This document shows, in pieces, positions 25,045 to 34,763 of a stretch of DNA of 64,000 nucleotides. A program made the position numbers and the translations under genes. Positions within the stretch are counted from its first letter, which is position 1. Every line of letters begins with the position of its first letter. The notes beneath the pieces are model-generated. The model was not told the origin of the DNA. It searched no databases and was given only the letters and a program-made list of their open reading frames with translations. Source of the DNA: Chitinophagaceae bacterium (GTDB lineage Bacteria > Bacteroidota > Bacteroidia > Chitinophagales > Chitinophagaceae); NCBI GenBank assembly GCA_016710935.1, contig JADJTY010000001.1, forward strand, positions 248,001 to 312,000, written 5' to 3'.

Positions 25045-26568
25045 ATGAGTTTTTTTAGGTTGATAAAGGAAGAATCGTATTCCAGAGGAATGGCGCTTTC
25101 TGTTTTGTTCAACATCATCTCCAAGGGAATCCTGTTCCTGTTAACCATCATCATAGCCAGGTATTTTGGAAGTGATATAAAGACTGATATCTATTTCTTT
25201 GTTTTTGCCACCATGATCCTGTTTTCAAGCTTTATCAATAATATAGATACGGCGGTGCTTATACCGGAATCTATGCGCCTGCGGGAAAAAGAGGACAATG
25301 AAAATGCGACGGTGTTCTTAAATTATTTTTTACTGATCTATTTGGTGATCGGTGTCTTGTTTACTGCAGGTATGTATTTATTTGGCACTATCGTTTTCGG
25401 GTGGATATCAAAATTTCCGGAAGCAGATATTATTACTTACCGGAATTATTTTTTGCTGGGCTCATTCTTTTTTATTTTTCATGTGCTTACCAATTACTTG
25501 AATAATATACTTACTTCTTTAAAATATTTCAGTCTGCCAATGGTTATCAGCAGTATTAAAAGCTGCATTGTTATTGTATGTATTTTTTTGTTGAAAGCCG
25601 ATTATGATGTGCTGAGTGTGATTTTAGGCGGATTAATTTCGTATGCTATAAACCTGCTCATCCAAATATATATTTTGTATAAAATCGCCGGCTGGAATTT
25701 CAGTTTTAAAAAACCGAAGATCAGGAAAGCGATTTGGCACAATGTTTTTTATTCAGAACTGGGACAGGCTGCAACTGTTGCCAGCAGTATGTTTCCACTA
25801 TACCTGTTGAGTGGTTTTGGCAGCGGTATCATCAGCGTAATGAATTATGGTAAGAATATCGCTGATATTCCCAACACACTGGTAACCTCTCAATTTGCCA
25901 ATGTAAGCGGTATTAAATTAAATGAGCAGGCGGCAAAAGAAGACTACGCCGGTATGAATGATACTTTCATGGATACAGCTAAATTCATGGTCTTTATTAT
26001 GGTGCCGCTCGGTTGCTTTATGTTTGTTTTTTCAGAACCTGTTGTGGAGTTATTTTATAAGCATGGAAGTTTTACACAGGAAGCTGTGGTTGCATCAGCA
26101 AAATTTATGCAGCTCTTGTCTATTACTATCTTTAGTATTGGTGTTAATGCGGTTGTGACTCGTATTTTTATTGCCATGCAGGCTATAAAGCAGTCTTTTT
26201 TTTACCAGTTATTTTTAAATGTACTTTTAATAGCCGGCATTTGGGCTTTTACAAAACAGTATGGTGAATATGGTTATCCGTATGGGGTTATTTTGATCAA
26301 TAGCATCAACTTTATAGGTATGTATTTTATCTGTAAAAAATATTTCAAAACAATTGAATATGGAAAGTTGCTGAAGTATTCAGCAAAGATCATGACGGTA
26401 AACCTGGCGCTTGCGGCATTATTATATTATGTACTGCTTTCTACTGATCTTGGTTCCTTCTATAAATTGTTATTCGGATCAATTATATATTTGGTACTGT
26501 TTATTTTGATGATGCGGATAAAAGGAATGGGTATGTATGAAACAAATTCAAAAAATGAAAAAGCATAG
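25045..26568 (+). CDS. MurJ/Wzx-type lipid-linked oligosaccharide flippase
   Basis: 507 residues with about 13 membrane helices and no soluble domain. The segments ILFLLTIIIARYFGSD, FINNIDTAVLIPESMRLRE and YYGKNI-like loops (VMNYGKNIADIPNTLVTSQFANVSGIKL) fit the MurJ/MOP exporter fold. It probably flips a lipid-linked sugar across the inner membrane and opens the polysaccharide cluster. The next gene starts inside its 3' end (32-nt overlap). A near-match -7 element (CAATTTCG) lies just before the ATG. Confidence 0.85.
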   Translation: MSFFRLIKEESYSRGMALSVLFNIISKGILFLLTIIIARYFGSDIKTDIYFFVFATMILFSSFINNIDTAVLIPESMRLREKEDNENATVFLNYFLLIYLVIGVLFTAGMYLFGTIVFGWISKFPEADIITYRNYFLLGSFFFIFHVLTNYLNNILTSLKYFSLPMVISSIKSCIVIVCIFLLKADYDVLSVILGGLISYAINLLIQIYILYKIAGWNFSFKKPKIRKAIWHNVFYSELGQAATVASSMFPLYLLSGFGSGIISVMNYGKNIADIPNTLVTSQFANVSGIKLNEQAAKEDYAGMNDTFMDTAKFMVFIMVPLGCFMFVFSEPVVELFYKHGSFTQEAVVASAKFMQLLSITIFSIGVNAVVTRIFIAMQAIKQSFFYQLFLNVLLIAGIWAFTKQYGEYGYPYGVILINSINFIGMYFICKKYFKTIEYGKLLKYSAKIMTVNLALAALLYYVLLSTDLGSFYKLLFGSIIYLVLFILMMRIKGMGMYETNSKNEKA

Positions 26569-27322
26569 ATTTCCCTTCTTTAGGAATGCGTACTATTTTG
26601 TACGCATTTCAGTTAAATGGCTCGTTACAGGCAGGAAGGATCTGAAATATTATGCCATGGCCAGGCTCGGAAATATGTTCAATGGAACATTTCATTTTAC
26701 AGAATACGGGCAGGTTTGGCGGGATGATACAGCTTTTGAAAACTATTATGATGAGCTGGTGGGAGATGAATATCATTCAATAGACAGAAAATATACCGTT
26801 AACCAGTTTTTGCAACTGATAAAAAATGTAGCAGGTGATACTGTAGAGTGCGGCGCTTATAAAGGAGCAACCTCCTACCTGGTCTGTGCATTTATTCAGC
26901 AACATGCCCCATCCAAAGCGCATCATATTTTTGATTCCTTTGAAGGGCTGAACAAACCAAATAAAGAAGATGGCGACTATTGGAAGGAGGGAAACCTGGC
27001 CACCAGCGAAGATATCTGCAGGAAGAACCTTTCGCAATTTGACTTTGTAAAATATTACAAGGGCTGGATACCGGAAAAATTTTCAGAAGTACAGGCGCTC
27101 ACATTTTCTTTCGTACATATTGATGTAGATTTATACCAGCCAACGCTTGATTCCATTGCATTTTTTTATCAGCGCATGAACAAGGGAGGCGTTATGATAT
27201 GCGATGATTATGGTTTTGTTACATGCCCCGGGGCAAAAAAAGCAATGGATGATTTTTTTACAAATAAAGCTGAGCCGGTAATTATGCTAACAACCGGACA
27301 GGCTTTTATAATTAAGCAGTAA
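26537..27322 (+). CDS. TylF/MycF-type O-methyltransferase
   Basis: 261 residues. The SAM-binding segment DTVECGAYKGATSYLVCAFI, the metal/substrate segments HHIFDSFEGLNKP and FVHIDVDLYQPTLDSIAFFY, and the MICDDYGFVTCPGAKKAMDDF motif are those of the macrocin O-methyltransferase (TylF) family, which methylate sugars. It overlaps the flippase gene by 32 nt. Acceptor sugar unknown. Confidence 0.9.
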   Translation: MKQIQKMKKHRFPFFRNAYYFVRISVKWLVTGRKDLKYYAMARLGNMFNGTFHFTEYGQVWRDDTAFENYYDELVGDEYHSIDRKYTVNQFLQLIKNVAGDTVECGAYKGATSYLVCAFIQQHAPSKAHHIFDSFEGLNKPNKEDGDYWKEGNLATSEDICRKNLSQFDFVKYYKGWIPEKFSEVQALTFSFVHIDVDLYQPTLDSIAFFYQRMNKGGVMICDDYGFVTCPGAKKAMDDFFTNKAEPVIMLTTGQAFIIKQ

Positions 27323-27343
27323 AGGATAAATAGAAAAATTATT

Positions 27344-28105
27344 TTGAAAACAGTACATAAAAAGCCACAGGACTGGACAGCGCAGGATATTGCCGCATTC
27401 TGGGACTGGCAGAGTAAAAATGCAAACAGGCAGCAGCAATATTTTACAGCTGTAATGGCACCGGCAATTGTACAGTTTATAAAAATGAAAGGATTATTAA
27501 AAGGAGATGTACTTGATTATGGCTGTGGCGCCGGGCATTTGCTGGAACAGATGGTTAAGCAAACGGGTGTGAATTTTTACGGCCTCGATTTTTCTGCAGA
27601 TTCAATTGATGAAACAAAAAAAAGAACATTAAATAGTTCCCATTTAAAAGAGTTGGTGTTGGTTGACAAACTACCCACACATTTTAGAGATGAACAATTT
27701 GATAGCATCACGTTGATAGAAACCATTGAGCATTTGCAGGATGAAGTGCTGCACGAAACCATGCAGGAATTATGCAGGATTTTAAAAAGGAGCGGAAAAC
27801 TTTTTATTACCACACCTTTTAATGAAGACCTTGACAGTAATCTGAACTTTTGCCCCTTTTGTAAAAGTGAGTTTCACCATATGCAGCACATGCAATCATT
27901 TAATGTTGAAAGTCTGACTGCGCTCGCAACCAAATACGAGTTTACTGTTGAGCTTTGCATGAGTATGGATATTGAAAGATTAAAAATCGGGCCTGTAAAA
28001 TATGCGATCAGGCAAACGCTTAAAAAACTGGCTACTGCTGCCGGGCTTAAAGATGCCGCAAATAAAAAAATTCCAAATCTGTTAGCGCTTTTTATAAAAC
28101 CCTGA
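27344..28105 (+). CDS. Class I SAM-dependent methyltransferase
   Basis: 253 residues. Motif I LDYGCGAGHLLEQM and post-motif segments GLDFSADSIDE and SITLIETIEHLQDEVL show a Methyltransf_11/23-type fold. Cysteines in NLNFCPFCKSEFHHMQHM may bind metal. The start appears to be TTG at 27344, as no suitable ATG precedes the conserved part. It is 21 nt after the TylF-like gene. Substrate unknown, probably a sugar in the glycan. Confidence 0.85.
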   Translation: MKTVHKKPQDWTAQDIAAFWDWQSKNANRQQQYFTAVMAPAIVQFIKMKGLLKGDVLDYGCGAGHLLEQMVKQTGVNFYGLDFSADSIDETKKRTLNSSHLKELVLVDKLPTHFRDEQFDSITLIETIEHLQDEVLHETMQELCRILKRSGKLFITTPFNEDLDSNLNFCPFCKSEFHHMQHMQSFNVESLTALATKYEFTVELCMSMDIERLKIGPVKYAIRQTLKKLATAAGLKDAANKKIPNLLALFIKP

Positions 28106-28108
28106 TAT

Positions 28109-29212
28109 ATGATTGCCCAAAACAAAACAGGGATAAAGCTGCTGATCATTACACCCACGCTGGAATGCGGCGGCTCCGAAAAATTTGTTTCAATGGTTTG
28201 TGAGCATATCAATACCCATATTTTTTCTGTTTGCCTGGTGGTTGTTAATAATGCAGATCCTTTTTACAGGATCACAAACCCGTCAGTTAAAATGATTGAC
28301 CTGAAAAAAAACAGGGTTTTATTTTCTTTACCTGCTATTAAAAAAGTGGTTAATAATTTTAAGCCTGATATTATTTTTTCCACTGCCAATCACCTGAACC
28401 TATATCTGGCCATTTTTAAAAATCAGTTTAGCCCTAAAATAAAATTTATTGCAAGGGAAGCCAGTATAGTAAGCATCAACAGCAAGCAGGCAAAGATGGC
28501 TGTATTGTACAACGGGCTGATAAAAAAGTATTACAGGCGTTTTGATATGATCATTTGCCAGTCTGTTTATATGCAGCGGGACCTGGTAACGCATTATCAT
28601 ATTCTCGCTGAAAAAACAATGGTAATCCATAATGCTGTGGAAGAAGTTTTGCATACCGCCCTTCAACCTGATAAAAATAGTGAGCATGTATATAAGTTTA
28701 TAACGGTTGCCAGGCTGAGTGATGAAAAGGGTATTGAACGGTTGATACATGCTGTGGGACTACTTTCTGTTTCTTTTAAATATTATATTATTGGTGAAGG
28801 CAGTAAGAGAAATGATTTACTAAGCCTGATCAATGAATTACATTTAAACGATAAGGTTTTTTTAGTTGGGCAAAAAAATGATCCATTCACCGGTATGGGA
28901 GATGCCGACCTTTTCTTAATGGGTTCTTATTACGAAGGGTTTCCCAATGTGTTGCTGGAAGCGGGTGCCTATGGCATACCGGTAGTTGCTTTTAATGCAC
29001 CGGGCGGTATTGCAGAAATCATTGCAGACAATGAAAATGGCCTGCTGGCAGAAGATAATGATATCATTGCTTTTGCTGCCGCCATAAAAAAGGCCCTGGC
29101 CGGTAATTTTGATCGTCATCGGATAATAGAAACAACAAAAAAACGTTTTTCTGTAAACCGCATGATCTCAGCCATTGAAAATACTTTTTTAAAGCTTGCC
29201 CCAAATAAATAA
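28109..29212 (+). CDS. GT4-type glycosyltransferase
   Basis: 367 residues. The N-terminal domain has TLECGGSEKFVSMVCEHI; the C-terminal nucleotide-sugar domain has FITVARLSDEKGIERLIHA, YYIIGEGSKRNDL and the EGFPNVLLEAGAYGIPVVAFNAPGG stretch with the EX7E motif. This is a retaining GT-B enzyme of family 4 type, cytosolic or membrane-associated. It follows the methyltransferase by 3 nt. A perfect palindrome follows it. Confidence 0.92.
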   Translation: MIAQNKTGIKLLIITPTLECGGSEKFVSMVCEHINTHIFSVCLVVVNNADPFYRITNPSVKMIDLKKNRVLFSLPAIKKVVNNFKPDIIFSTANHLNLYLAIFKNQFSPKIKFIAREASIVSINSKQAKMAVLYNGLIKKYYRRFDMIICQSVYMQRDLVTHYHILAEKTMVIHNAVEEVLHTALQPDKNSEHVYKFITVARLSDEKGIERLIHAVGLLSVSFKYYIIGEGSKRNDLLSLINELHLNDKVFLVGQKNDPFTGMGDADLFLMGSYYEGFPNVLLEAGAYGIPVVAFNAPGGIAEIIADNENGLLAEDNDIIAFAAAIKKALAGNFDRHRIIETTKKRFSVNRMISAIENTFLKLAPNK

Positions 29213-29235
29213 CAGATATTTGCAATGCTGGATTG

Positions 29236-29268
29236 AGGGTTGCCAACCTTTTAAAGGTTGGCAACCCT
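29236..29268. repeat. 33-bp perfect palindrome between glycosyltransferase genes
   Basis: Arms AGGGTTGCCAACCTTT (29236-29251) and AAAGGTTGGCAACCCT (29253-29268) are exact complements around one base. It may act as a terminator or be a dispersed palindrome; no T-tract follows on the plus strand. Confidence 0.85.
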
Positions 29269-29284
29269 TGTAAAATGAAAACGA

Positions 29285-30456
29285 ATGAATGGTATTAAGC
29301 CAAAGTTGCTGATCTTTATAAACACATTACAATCCGGTGGGGCAGAGCGGGTAGTCTCGCTTTTACTGGGCCATTTAAAAGATGATTTTGAGATTCACCT
29401 TGCGCTGTACAGCAATATCATCGAATACGAAATTCCGCCCGAAATAAAAGTATTGAACCTGCAGCAGCCGCTGGTGCAGGATAAAACAATTCGGTTTTTA
29501 AAATTGCCTTATATTTCCTGGAAAGTTTACCGCTATTGCAAAAAGAACGGGATCAATATTTCGGTGGCATTTTTATACCGGCCCTGTTATATCAATGCAC
29601 TAATGAAAAGTTTTTGGGGTTACAAGGGCCATGTCATCATGTGTGAAAGAACGCACCAGACAACGATGCAGCAGAGCCACTCTGCCATATACCGGATGTT
29701 TTCCAAATTTATGGTGATGTTCTCATACAAGCGTGCCGACCTGGTGCTGGCAAATTCTTATGCCATGCAAACAGACCTTATTGAGAATTTTAGAATAAAA
29801 ACGCCGGTTCGTGTTATTTACAATCCTATCGATCTGCAGTTTATTAAAACACATGTTGATGAAGTGCCCGATTATATCTTTGATAAAAATGTATTTCATT
29901 TTATAAATGTAGGAGGATTTAGAAAAGAGAAAAATCATCTGTTACTGATACAGGCGTTTTTTATTTTAAAGAACCTGCCCTGCAAACTGCTTATTGTTGG
30001 AGGGGGGGTCATGGAAGCGGAGTTAAAACAAAAAGTGTATAACCTGGGGCTGCAGGGTAAGGTTGACTTTTGCGGTTTTGATAAAAACCCGTTTAAGTAT
30101 GTAAGCCGCAGCGATTGTTTTGTATTGAGTTCGGATGTTGAAGGTTTTCCCAATGTATTAATAGAAGCACTGGCCTGTGGCAAACCGGTTATTTCCACCG
30201 ATTGCAGCTCGGGCCCAAGAGAGCTGCTGGCACCCGCAACCGACCTGCATCACCGGGCTATTAATAATTATGAAATTGAGAGTATGGTATATTAACACCA
30301 ATCAATGATGTAATTGCTTTAGCCTCAGCTATGAAAAAAATGTACGAGGATGCAGCACTCCGCAGCCAGTTTGAAGCTAAAGCTGCCAAAAGAGCCGAGC
30401 AGTTTGATGTAAATGAGATCAAACAGTATTTTCATGTGGCATTTACGGGTTTGTAA
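29285..30456 (+). pseudogene. GT4-type glycosyltransferase, frameshifted near the 3' end
   Basis: The first frame gives 336 residues with NTLQSGGAERVVSLLLGHL, NVGGFRKEKNHLLLIQAF and SSDVEGFPNVLIEALACGKPVISTDCSSGPRELL, a typical GT4 enzyme. It stops after YEIESMVY. In another frame the natural end continues (YGILTPINDVIALASAMKKM) to a TAA at 30454-30456. The shift is in GAGAG (30278-30282); loss of two bases would join the parts into about 390 residues. A sequence error or a recent lesion are both possible. Confidence 0.85.
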
Positions 30457-30483
30457 ACCTATCCGCAGGATGCTGTGCATAGG

Positions 30484-30516
30484 TTTGTTGATAGCAAATA
30501 ATTAAGCTTAATTTTG
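30484..30516 (+). promoter_or_regulatory. Promoter before rfbB
   Basis: TTTG (30484-30487) and TAATTTTG (30509-30516) are 21 nt apart, a full -33/-7 match for the Bacteroidota sigma factor. The rfbB ATG is 23 nt further. Confidence 0.6.
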
Positions 30517-30539
30517 CCCCGTTAAACAAAACCGATTAC

Positions 30540-31592
30540 ATGCATACTATTTTACTTACCGGTGGTGCCGGTTTTATTGGTTCTCATTTAACCAGGTTAT
30601 TTGTTAAAAAATACCCCCAGTATAAAATAATAAACCTGGATAAACTTACCTATGCAGGCAACCTCGAAAATTTAAGGGATATTGAGAACGAACCTAACTA
30701 CCATTTTGTAAAGGGAGATATTACCGACCTTGATTTACTGCGTACATTATTTGCTGAGCATAAATTTACAGCAGTACTGCATTGTGCTGCCGAAAGCCAT
30801 GTAGACAGGTCGATCACCGATCCGCTGGCATTTATTACCACCAATGTTTTGGGAACAGGATCCTTGCTGCTGGCTGCCAAAGAAGCATGGGCAGGCAATA
30901 TGGAGAATAAGATATTCTATCATATTTCTACGGATGAAGTGTACGGGTCATTAGGTACAGAAGGATTTTTCACTGAAGAAACAGCTTACGATCCCCGCAG
31001 TCCTTACTCGGCTTCCAAAGCTTCATCCGATCATATGGTACGGGCATTTTACCATACCTATAAATTACCGGTGAAGATCAGCAACTGCAGCAACAACTAC
31101 GGACCTTTTCATTTTCCCGAAAAACTAATTCCACTTTGCATTCACAATATCATCAACAATAAACCACTACCCATTTATGGTAAAGGCGAAAATGTAAGGG
31201 ATTGGTTGTATGTGGAAGATCATGCAAGGGCAATTGATGTTGTTTTTCATAATGGAAAAGTTGGCGAAACCTATAATATTGGCGGCCATAACGAATGGAC
31301 AAATATTGACCTGGTAAAAGAACTGTGCAGGCAGATGGATGATAAACTGGGTAAGGAAAAAGGCACATCTGAAAAGCTGATCACTTATGTAACCGACCGG
31401 GCAGGACACGATCTGCGCTATGCCATTGATGCTACCAAATTAAAGGAGGAACTGGGATGGATGCCATCTTTGCAATTTGAAGAAGGTATAAGTAAAACAA
31501 TTGACTGGTATCTTGCAAACAGCGAGTGGCTCAATCATGTAACCAGCGGGGATTATCAAAAATATTATAACAAACAATATCATAATCAATAA
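30540..31592 (+). CDS. rfbB: dTDP-glucose 4,6-dehydratase
   Basis: 350 residues. The NAD-binding motif [14 protein letters not shown], the [10 protein letters not shown] segment and the YSASKASSD catalytic Tyr/Lys are those of RmlB/RfbB. It turns dTDP-glucose into dTDP-4-keto-6-deoxyglucose. rfbA follows by 4 nt, but rfbC and rfbD are not in the window, so the final dTDP-sugar is not necessarily L-rhamnose. It has its own promoter. Confidence 0.96.
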   Translation: MHTILLTGGAGFIGSHLTRLFVKKYPQYKIINLDKLTYAGNLENLRDIENEPNYHFVKGDITDLDLLRTLFAEHKFTAVLHCAAESHVDRSITDPLAFITTNVLGTGSLLLAAKEAWAGNMENKIFYHISTDEVYGSLGTEGFFTEETAYDPRSPYSASKASSDHMVRAFYHTYKLPVKISNCSNNYGPFHFPEKLIPLCIHNIINNKPLPIYGKGENVRDWLYVEDHARAIDVVFHNGKVGETYNIGGHNEWTNIDLVKELCRQMDDKLGKEKGTSEKLITYVTDRAGHDLRYAIDATKLKEELGWMPSLQFEEGISKTIDWYLANSEWLNHVTSGDYQKYYNKQYHNQ

Positions 31593-31596
31593 CTGT

Positions 31597-32447
31597 ATGA
31601 AAGGAATAATACTGGCAGGCGGCTCGGGCACAAGGCTTTATCCTATTACAAAAGGAATCAGCAAGCAACTGATGCCTGTGTATGATAAACCGATGATCTA
31701 TTATCCGCTGAGTACACTTATGCTGGCCGGGATAAAAGAGATTTTGGTAATTACCACACCCGAAGACCAGGATCAGTTTAAAAGATTACTGGGCGATGGA
31801 AGCCATTGGGGGTGCACCATTGAATATGCCAAACAGGAAGTACCTAACGGTCTTGCACAGGCTTTTGTGATCGGCGAAAAATTCATTGGCAAAGACAGTG
31901 TAGCCCTGGTTTTGGGCGATAATATTTTTTACGGCAGCGGCTTCAGTAAGTTATTGCAGCAAAGCATTGATCCCGATGGAGCAGTGATCTTTGCCTACCC
32001 CGTAAGCGATCCCGAAAGATATGGCGTGGTTGAATTTGATGATCAGAAAAATGCGATAAGTATAGAAGAGAAACCTGTTGTTCCTAAAAGTAATTATGCA
32101 GTACCAGGTTTATATTTTTATGATAACGCTGTTGTGGAAATTGCAAAAACATTGCTCCCAGCGCAAGGGGCGAATATGAAATCCACAACAGTGAATGACC
32201 ACTACCTGCAACAAAAAAATTAAAAGTGGCTGTGCTGGATCGTGGCTTTGCATGGTTGGATACAGGAACATTTGAAAGCCTGGGTGATGCTGCAGAATAT
32301 GTACGGGTAATAGAAAAAAGACAGGGCTTAAAAATTGGCTGTCCTGAAGAAATTGCCTGGCGCATGGGCTTTATCAGTAAAGAAGATCTGTTGAAACAGG
32401 CCAAAGAGCTTGAAAAAAGTGGCTATGGTGAATATTTAAAAAGATAA
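31597..32447 (+). pseudogene. rfbA: Glucose-1-phosphate thymidylyltransferase, frameshifted
   Basis: The N-terminal 180 residues are a typical RmlA ([57 protein letters not shown]). Then the frame changes near 32146-32150 (a lost base), near 32183 (an extra C) and in an A7 run at 32213-32219; the C-terminus continues as [19 protein letters not shown] to 32447. Corrected length is about 283, close to the usual 286-290. Three indels in 75 bases suggest sequence error. Confidence 0.88.
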
Positions 32448-32566
32448 GCCAATAATTTTAAAGTAGAAAATTTTAAGGTTTAAATAATAAAATTATTGTA
32501 AAATCATCAAGTCTCGAAAACTTCCCTAAACCTTCAAAGGTTCCAAGCCAATTAACGAAGTTCAAC

Positions 32567-33136
32567 ATGAATTATTACGCACACCCCAGTTCTATCATTG
32601 ATGATAATTGTACTATTGGCGAAGGAACCAAGATCTGGCATTTCTCTCATGTGATGTCGGGTGCTGTTATTGGTAACAATTGCAACCTGGGACAAAATGT
32701 TGTGGTATCTCCTAAAGTAACATTAGGCAATAATGTGCGGGTGCAAAACAACGTAAGTATTTACGAAGGGGTCATTTGCGAGGATGATGTTTTCCTTGGG
32801 CCGAGTGCCGTGCTAACGAATGTAATAAATCCCCGCAGTGCGGTAAGCCGTAAAAATGAGTACAACACCACCCTGATAAAAAAGGGTGCAAGTATAGGTG
32901 CCAATGCAACCATCGTTTGTGGCCACACTATAGGTGAGTATGCATTTATTGGCGCAGGTGCAGTAGTAACCAAAGATGTGCCTGCTTATGCCTTAATTGT
33001 TGGAAATCCTGGCCGCCAAACAGGCTGGATGAGTGAAAATGGACAAAAACTACAGTTTGATAAGGATGGAAATGCCACCTGCAGCGAAAGTGGAGCCGCT
33101 TACCAGCTTTATGATCATAAAGTAACCCGCAAGTAG
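32567..33136 (+). CDS. WbpD/WlbB-like sugar N-acetyltransferase
   Basis: 189 residues of left-handed beta-helix hexapeptide repeats. The segments [51 protein letters not shown] and [17 protein letters not shown] match WbpD/WlbB, which acetylate the 3-amino group of UDP-2-acetamido-3-amino-glucuronate. The dehydrogenase of that pathway (33802-34695) is nearby. The C-terminus has a single CSESG Cys. Acceptor identity is inferred from context. Confidence 0.88.
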   Translation: MNYYAHPSSIIDDNCTIGEGTKIWHFSHVMSGAVIGNNCNLGQNVVVSPKVTLGNNVRVQNNVSIYEGVICEDDVFLGPSAVLTNVINPRSAVSRKNEYNTTLIKKGASIGANATIVCGHTIGEYAFIGAGAVVTKDVPAYALIVGNPGRQTGWMSENGQKLQFDKDGNATCSESGAAYQLYDHKVTRK

Positions 33137-33196
33137 CTACATGCCTGCGTTTTTTTAACCTTCCACAACTTTTTTACAAAAAAAGCCGTCTTAGGC

Positions 33197-33227
33197 TTGT
33201 TAGCTTATTAAATACATCTTAACTTTG
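33197..33227 (+). promoter_or_regulatory. Promoter before the HTH/nucleotidyltransferase-like gene
   Basis: TTG (33197-33199) and TAACTTTG (33220-33227) are 20 nt apart, a good -33/-7 pair. The next ATG is at 33251. Confidence 0.55.
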
Positions 33228-33250
33228 AGTAGTTTATTTACTCAATTATA

Positions 33251-33781
33251 ATGATAGAAGCACTTATTTCTTCCAAAACACGTATTAAATTACTGCTCAA
33301 GTTTTTTTTAAACAGCAGTAACCGGGCCTACCTGCGTGGGCTTGAGGAAGAATTTGGAGAAAGTACCAATGCCATCAGGCTGGAACTAAATAAGCTTGAG
33401 AAAGCCGGCATGGTAAGCAGCGATGTGCAGGGCAATAAAAACTTCTTCACGGCAAATGTGAAGCACCCGCTTTTTTTTGATTTGAACAGCATTATCAGAA
33501 AATACGTAGGTATTGATACCATAATAGAAAATGTGATCAGTCAGCTGGGCGAAGTGGAAAGGGTTTATTTATCGGGTGAGTTTGCAAAAGGACGGGATAA
33601 CAATGTGATCGACCTTGAACTGGTAGGTACAGTAAACACCAATTATCTTGCTGACCTTATAAAAAAAGCCGAACCATTGGTAAAGCGGAAAATCCGGTAT
33701 GTCATTTATTCAGCAGAAGAATTTGCTGCATTGAAAGCAACAAAAAATATTAATGAAAAGCTGCTGATCTGGAGCAGGTAA
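33251..33781 (+). CDS. ArsR-like winged-helix protein with nucleotidyltransferase-like domain
   Basis: 176 residues. The N-terminal half (SKTRIKLLLKFFLNSSN, AIRLELNKLEKAGMV) is a winged helix. The C-terminal half (GEVERVYLSGEFAKGRDNNVIDLELVG) resembles a minimal nucleotidyltransferase fold, with GEFAKG in place of the usual GS and acidic residues. Proteins of this type occur in Bacteroidota polysaccharide loci and may regulate them. It has its own promoter and is followed after 20 nt by the dehydrogenase gene. Confidence 0.75.
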   Translation: MIEALISSKTRIKLLLKFFLNSSNRAYLRGLEEEFGESTNAIRLELNKLEKAGMVSSDVQGNKNFFTANVKHPLFFDLNSIIRKYVGIDTIIENVISQLGEVERVYLSGEFAKGRDNNVIDLELVGTVNTNYLADLIKKAEPLVKRKIRYVIYSAEEFAALKATKNINEKLLIWSR

Positions 33782-33801
33782 TCAACAATAAAAAACAGCG
33801 C

Positions 33802-34695
33802 GTGAAAAATTTTATTTTAATTGGAGCAGGTGGATATATCGCACCCAGGCATATGAAAGCCATAAAAGATACCGGCAATAATTTACTGGCTGCTATTGAT
33901 AAACATGATTCTGTAGGAATACTGGATAGTTATTTTCCGGAAGCAGATTTTTTTACAGAGTTTGAACGTTTTGACAGGCATGTGGAAAAGCTTAGAAGGC
34001 AGGGCACCAAAATTGATTATGTAAGTGTATGCAGTCCCAATTATTTACATGATGCACATATTCGTTTTGGTTTAAGAATTGGTGCCGATGTTATTTGCGA
34101 AAAACCAATTGTTCTTAATCCATGGAATATAGATGCGCTTGCAGAAATACAGAAAGAGACAAACCACCAGGTATATAGTATTTTACAGTTGCGGTTACAT
34201 CCGGCAATTATTGAATTAAAAAATAAGATTCAGAATGGACCTGCAAATAAAGTGTATGATGTAAAACTGAATTACATAACCAGCCGCGGTAACTGGTACC
34301 ACACCAGTTGGAAGGGTGATGTGCAAAAAAGCGGTGGTATAGCAACCAATATTGGTGTTCATTTTTTTGATATGCTGCAATGGATATTTGGAGCGGTAAC
34401 CGATAATAAAGTTTCATTGCATACAGAAAATACCGCATCAGGCAATTTAAAACTGCAGAAGGCAAACGTGGAGTGGCTTTTAAGTATTGATCAGAAAAAT
34501 ATTCCCCAGGCTGTAAAAGAAGCCGGCAAGCGTACTTTCAGAACTTTGCAAATCGATGGGGAAGAATTTGAATTTAGTGAAGGCTTTGCTGAACTGCACA
34601 CAAAAAGCTATGAGGAAATTTTAAATGGAAATGGTTTTCCGTTAAGTGAAACAAAAGCTTCAATTGAAATAGTGCATAACATCAGAAAACAGTAG
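33802..34695 (+). CDS. Gfo/Idh/MocA-type dehydrogenase (WlbA-like)
   Basis: 297 residues starting at GTG 33802. The Rossmann motif LIGAGGYIAPRHMKAI and the CEKPIVLNPWN segment are the hallmarks of Gfo/Idh/MocA enzymes; the first matches WlbA/WbpB, which oxidise UDP-GlcNAcA at C-3. With the WbpD-like gene it supports synthesis of a 2,3-diamino uronic acid. The aminotransferase for that path would be a DegT-type enzyme; the only one here is at 35777, which fits PseC better. Confidence 0.88.
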   Translation: MKNFILIGAGGYIAPRHMKAIKDTGNNLLAAIDKHDSVGILDSYFPEADFFTEFERFDRHVEKLRRQGTKIDYVSVCSPNYLHDAHIRFGLRIGADVICEKPIVLNPWNIDALAEIQKETNHQVYSILQLRLHPAIIELKNKIQNGPANKVYDVKLNYITSRGNWYHTSWKGDVQKSGGIATNIGVHFFDMLQWIFGAVTDNKVSLHTENTASGNLKLQKANVEWLLSIDQKNIPQAVKEAGKRTFRTLQIDGEEFEFSEGFAELHTKSYEEILNGNGFPLSETKASIEIVHNIRKQ

Positions 34696-34763
34696 CGGCA
34701 AATGTCAGTATTCAATTATAAATCAGAAGCGATAAAAAAATCAAATTATAAATCAACATAAAA

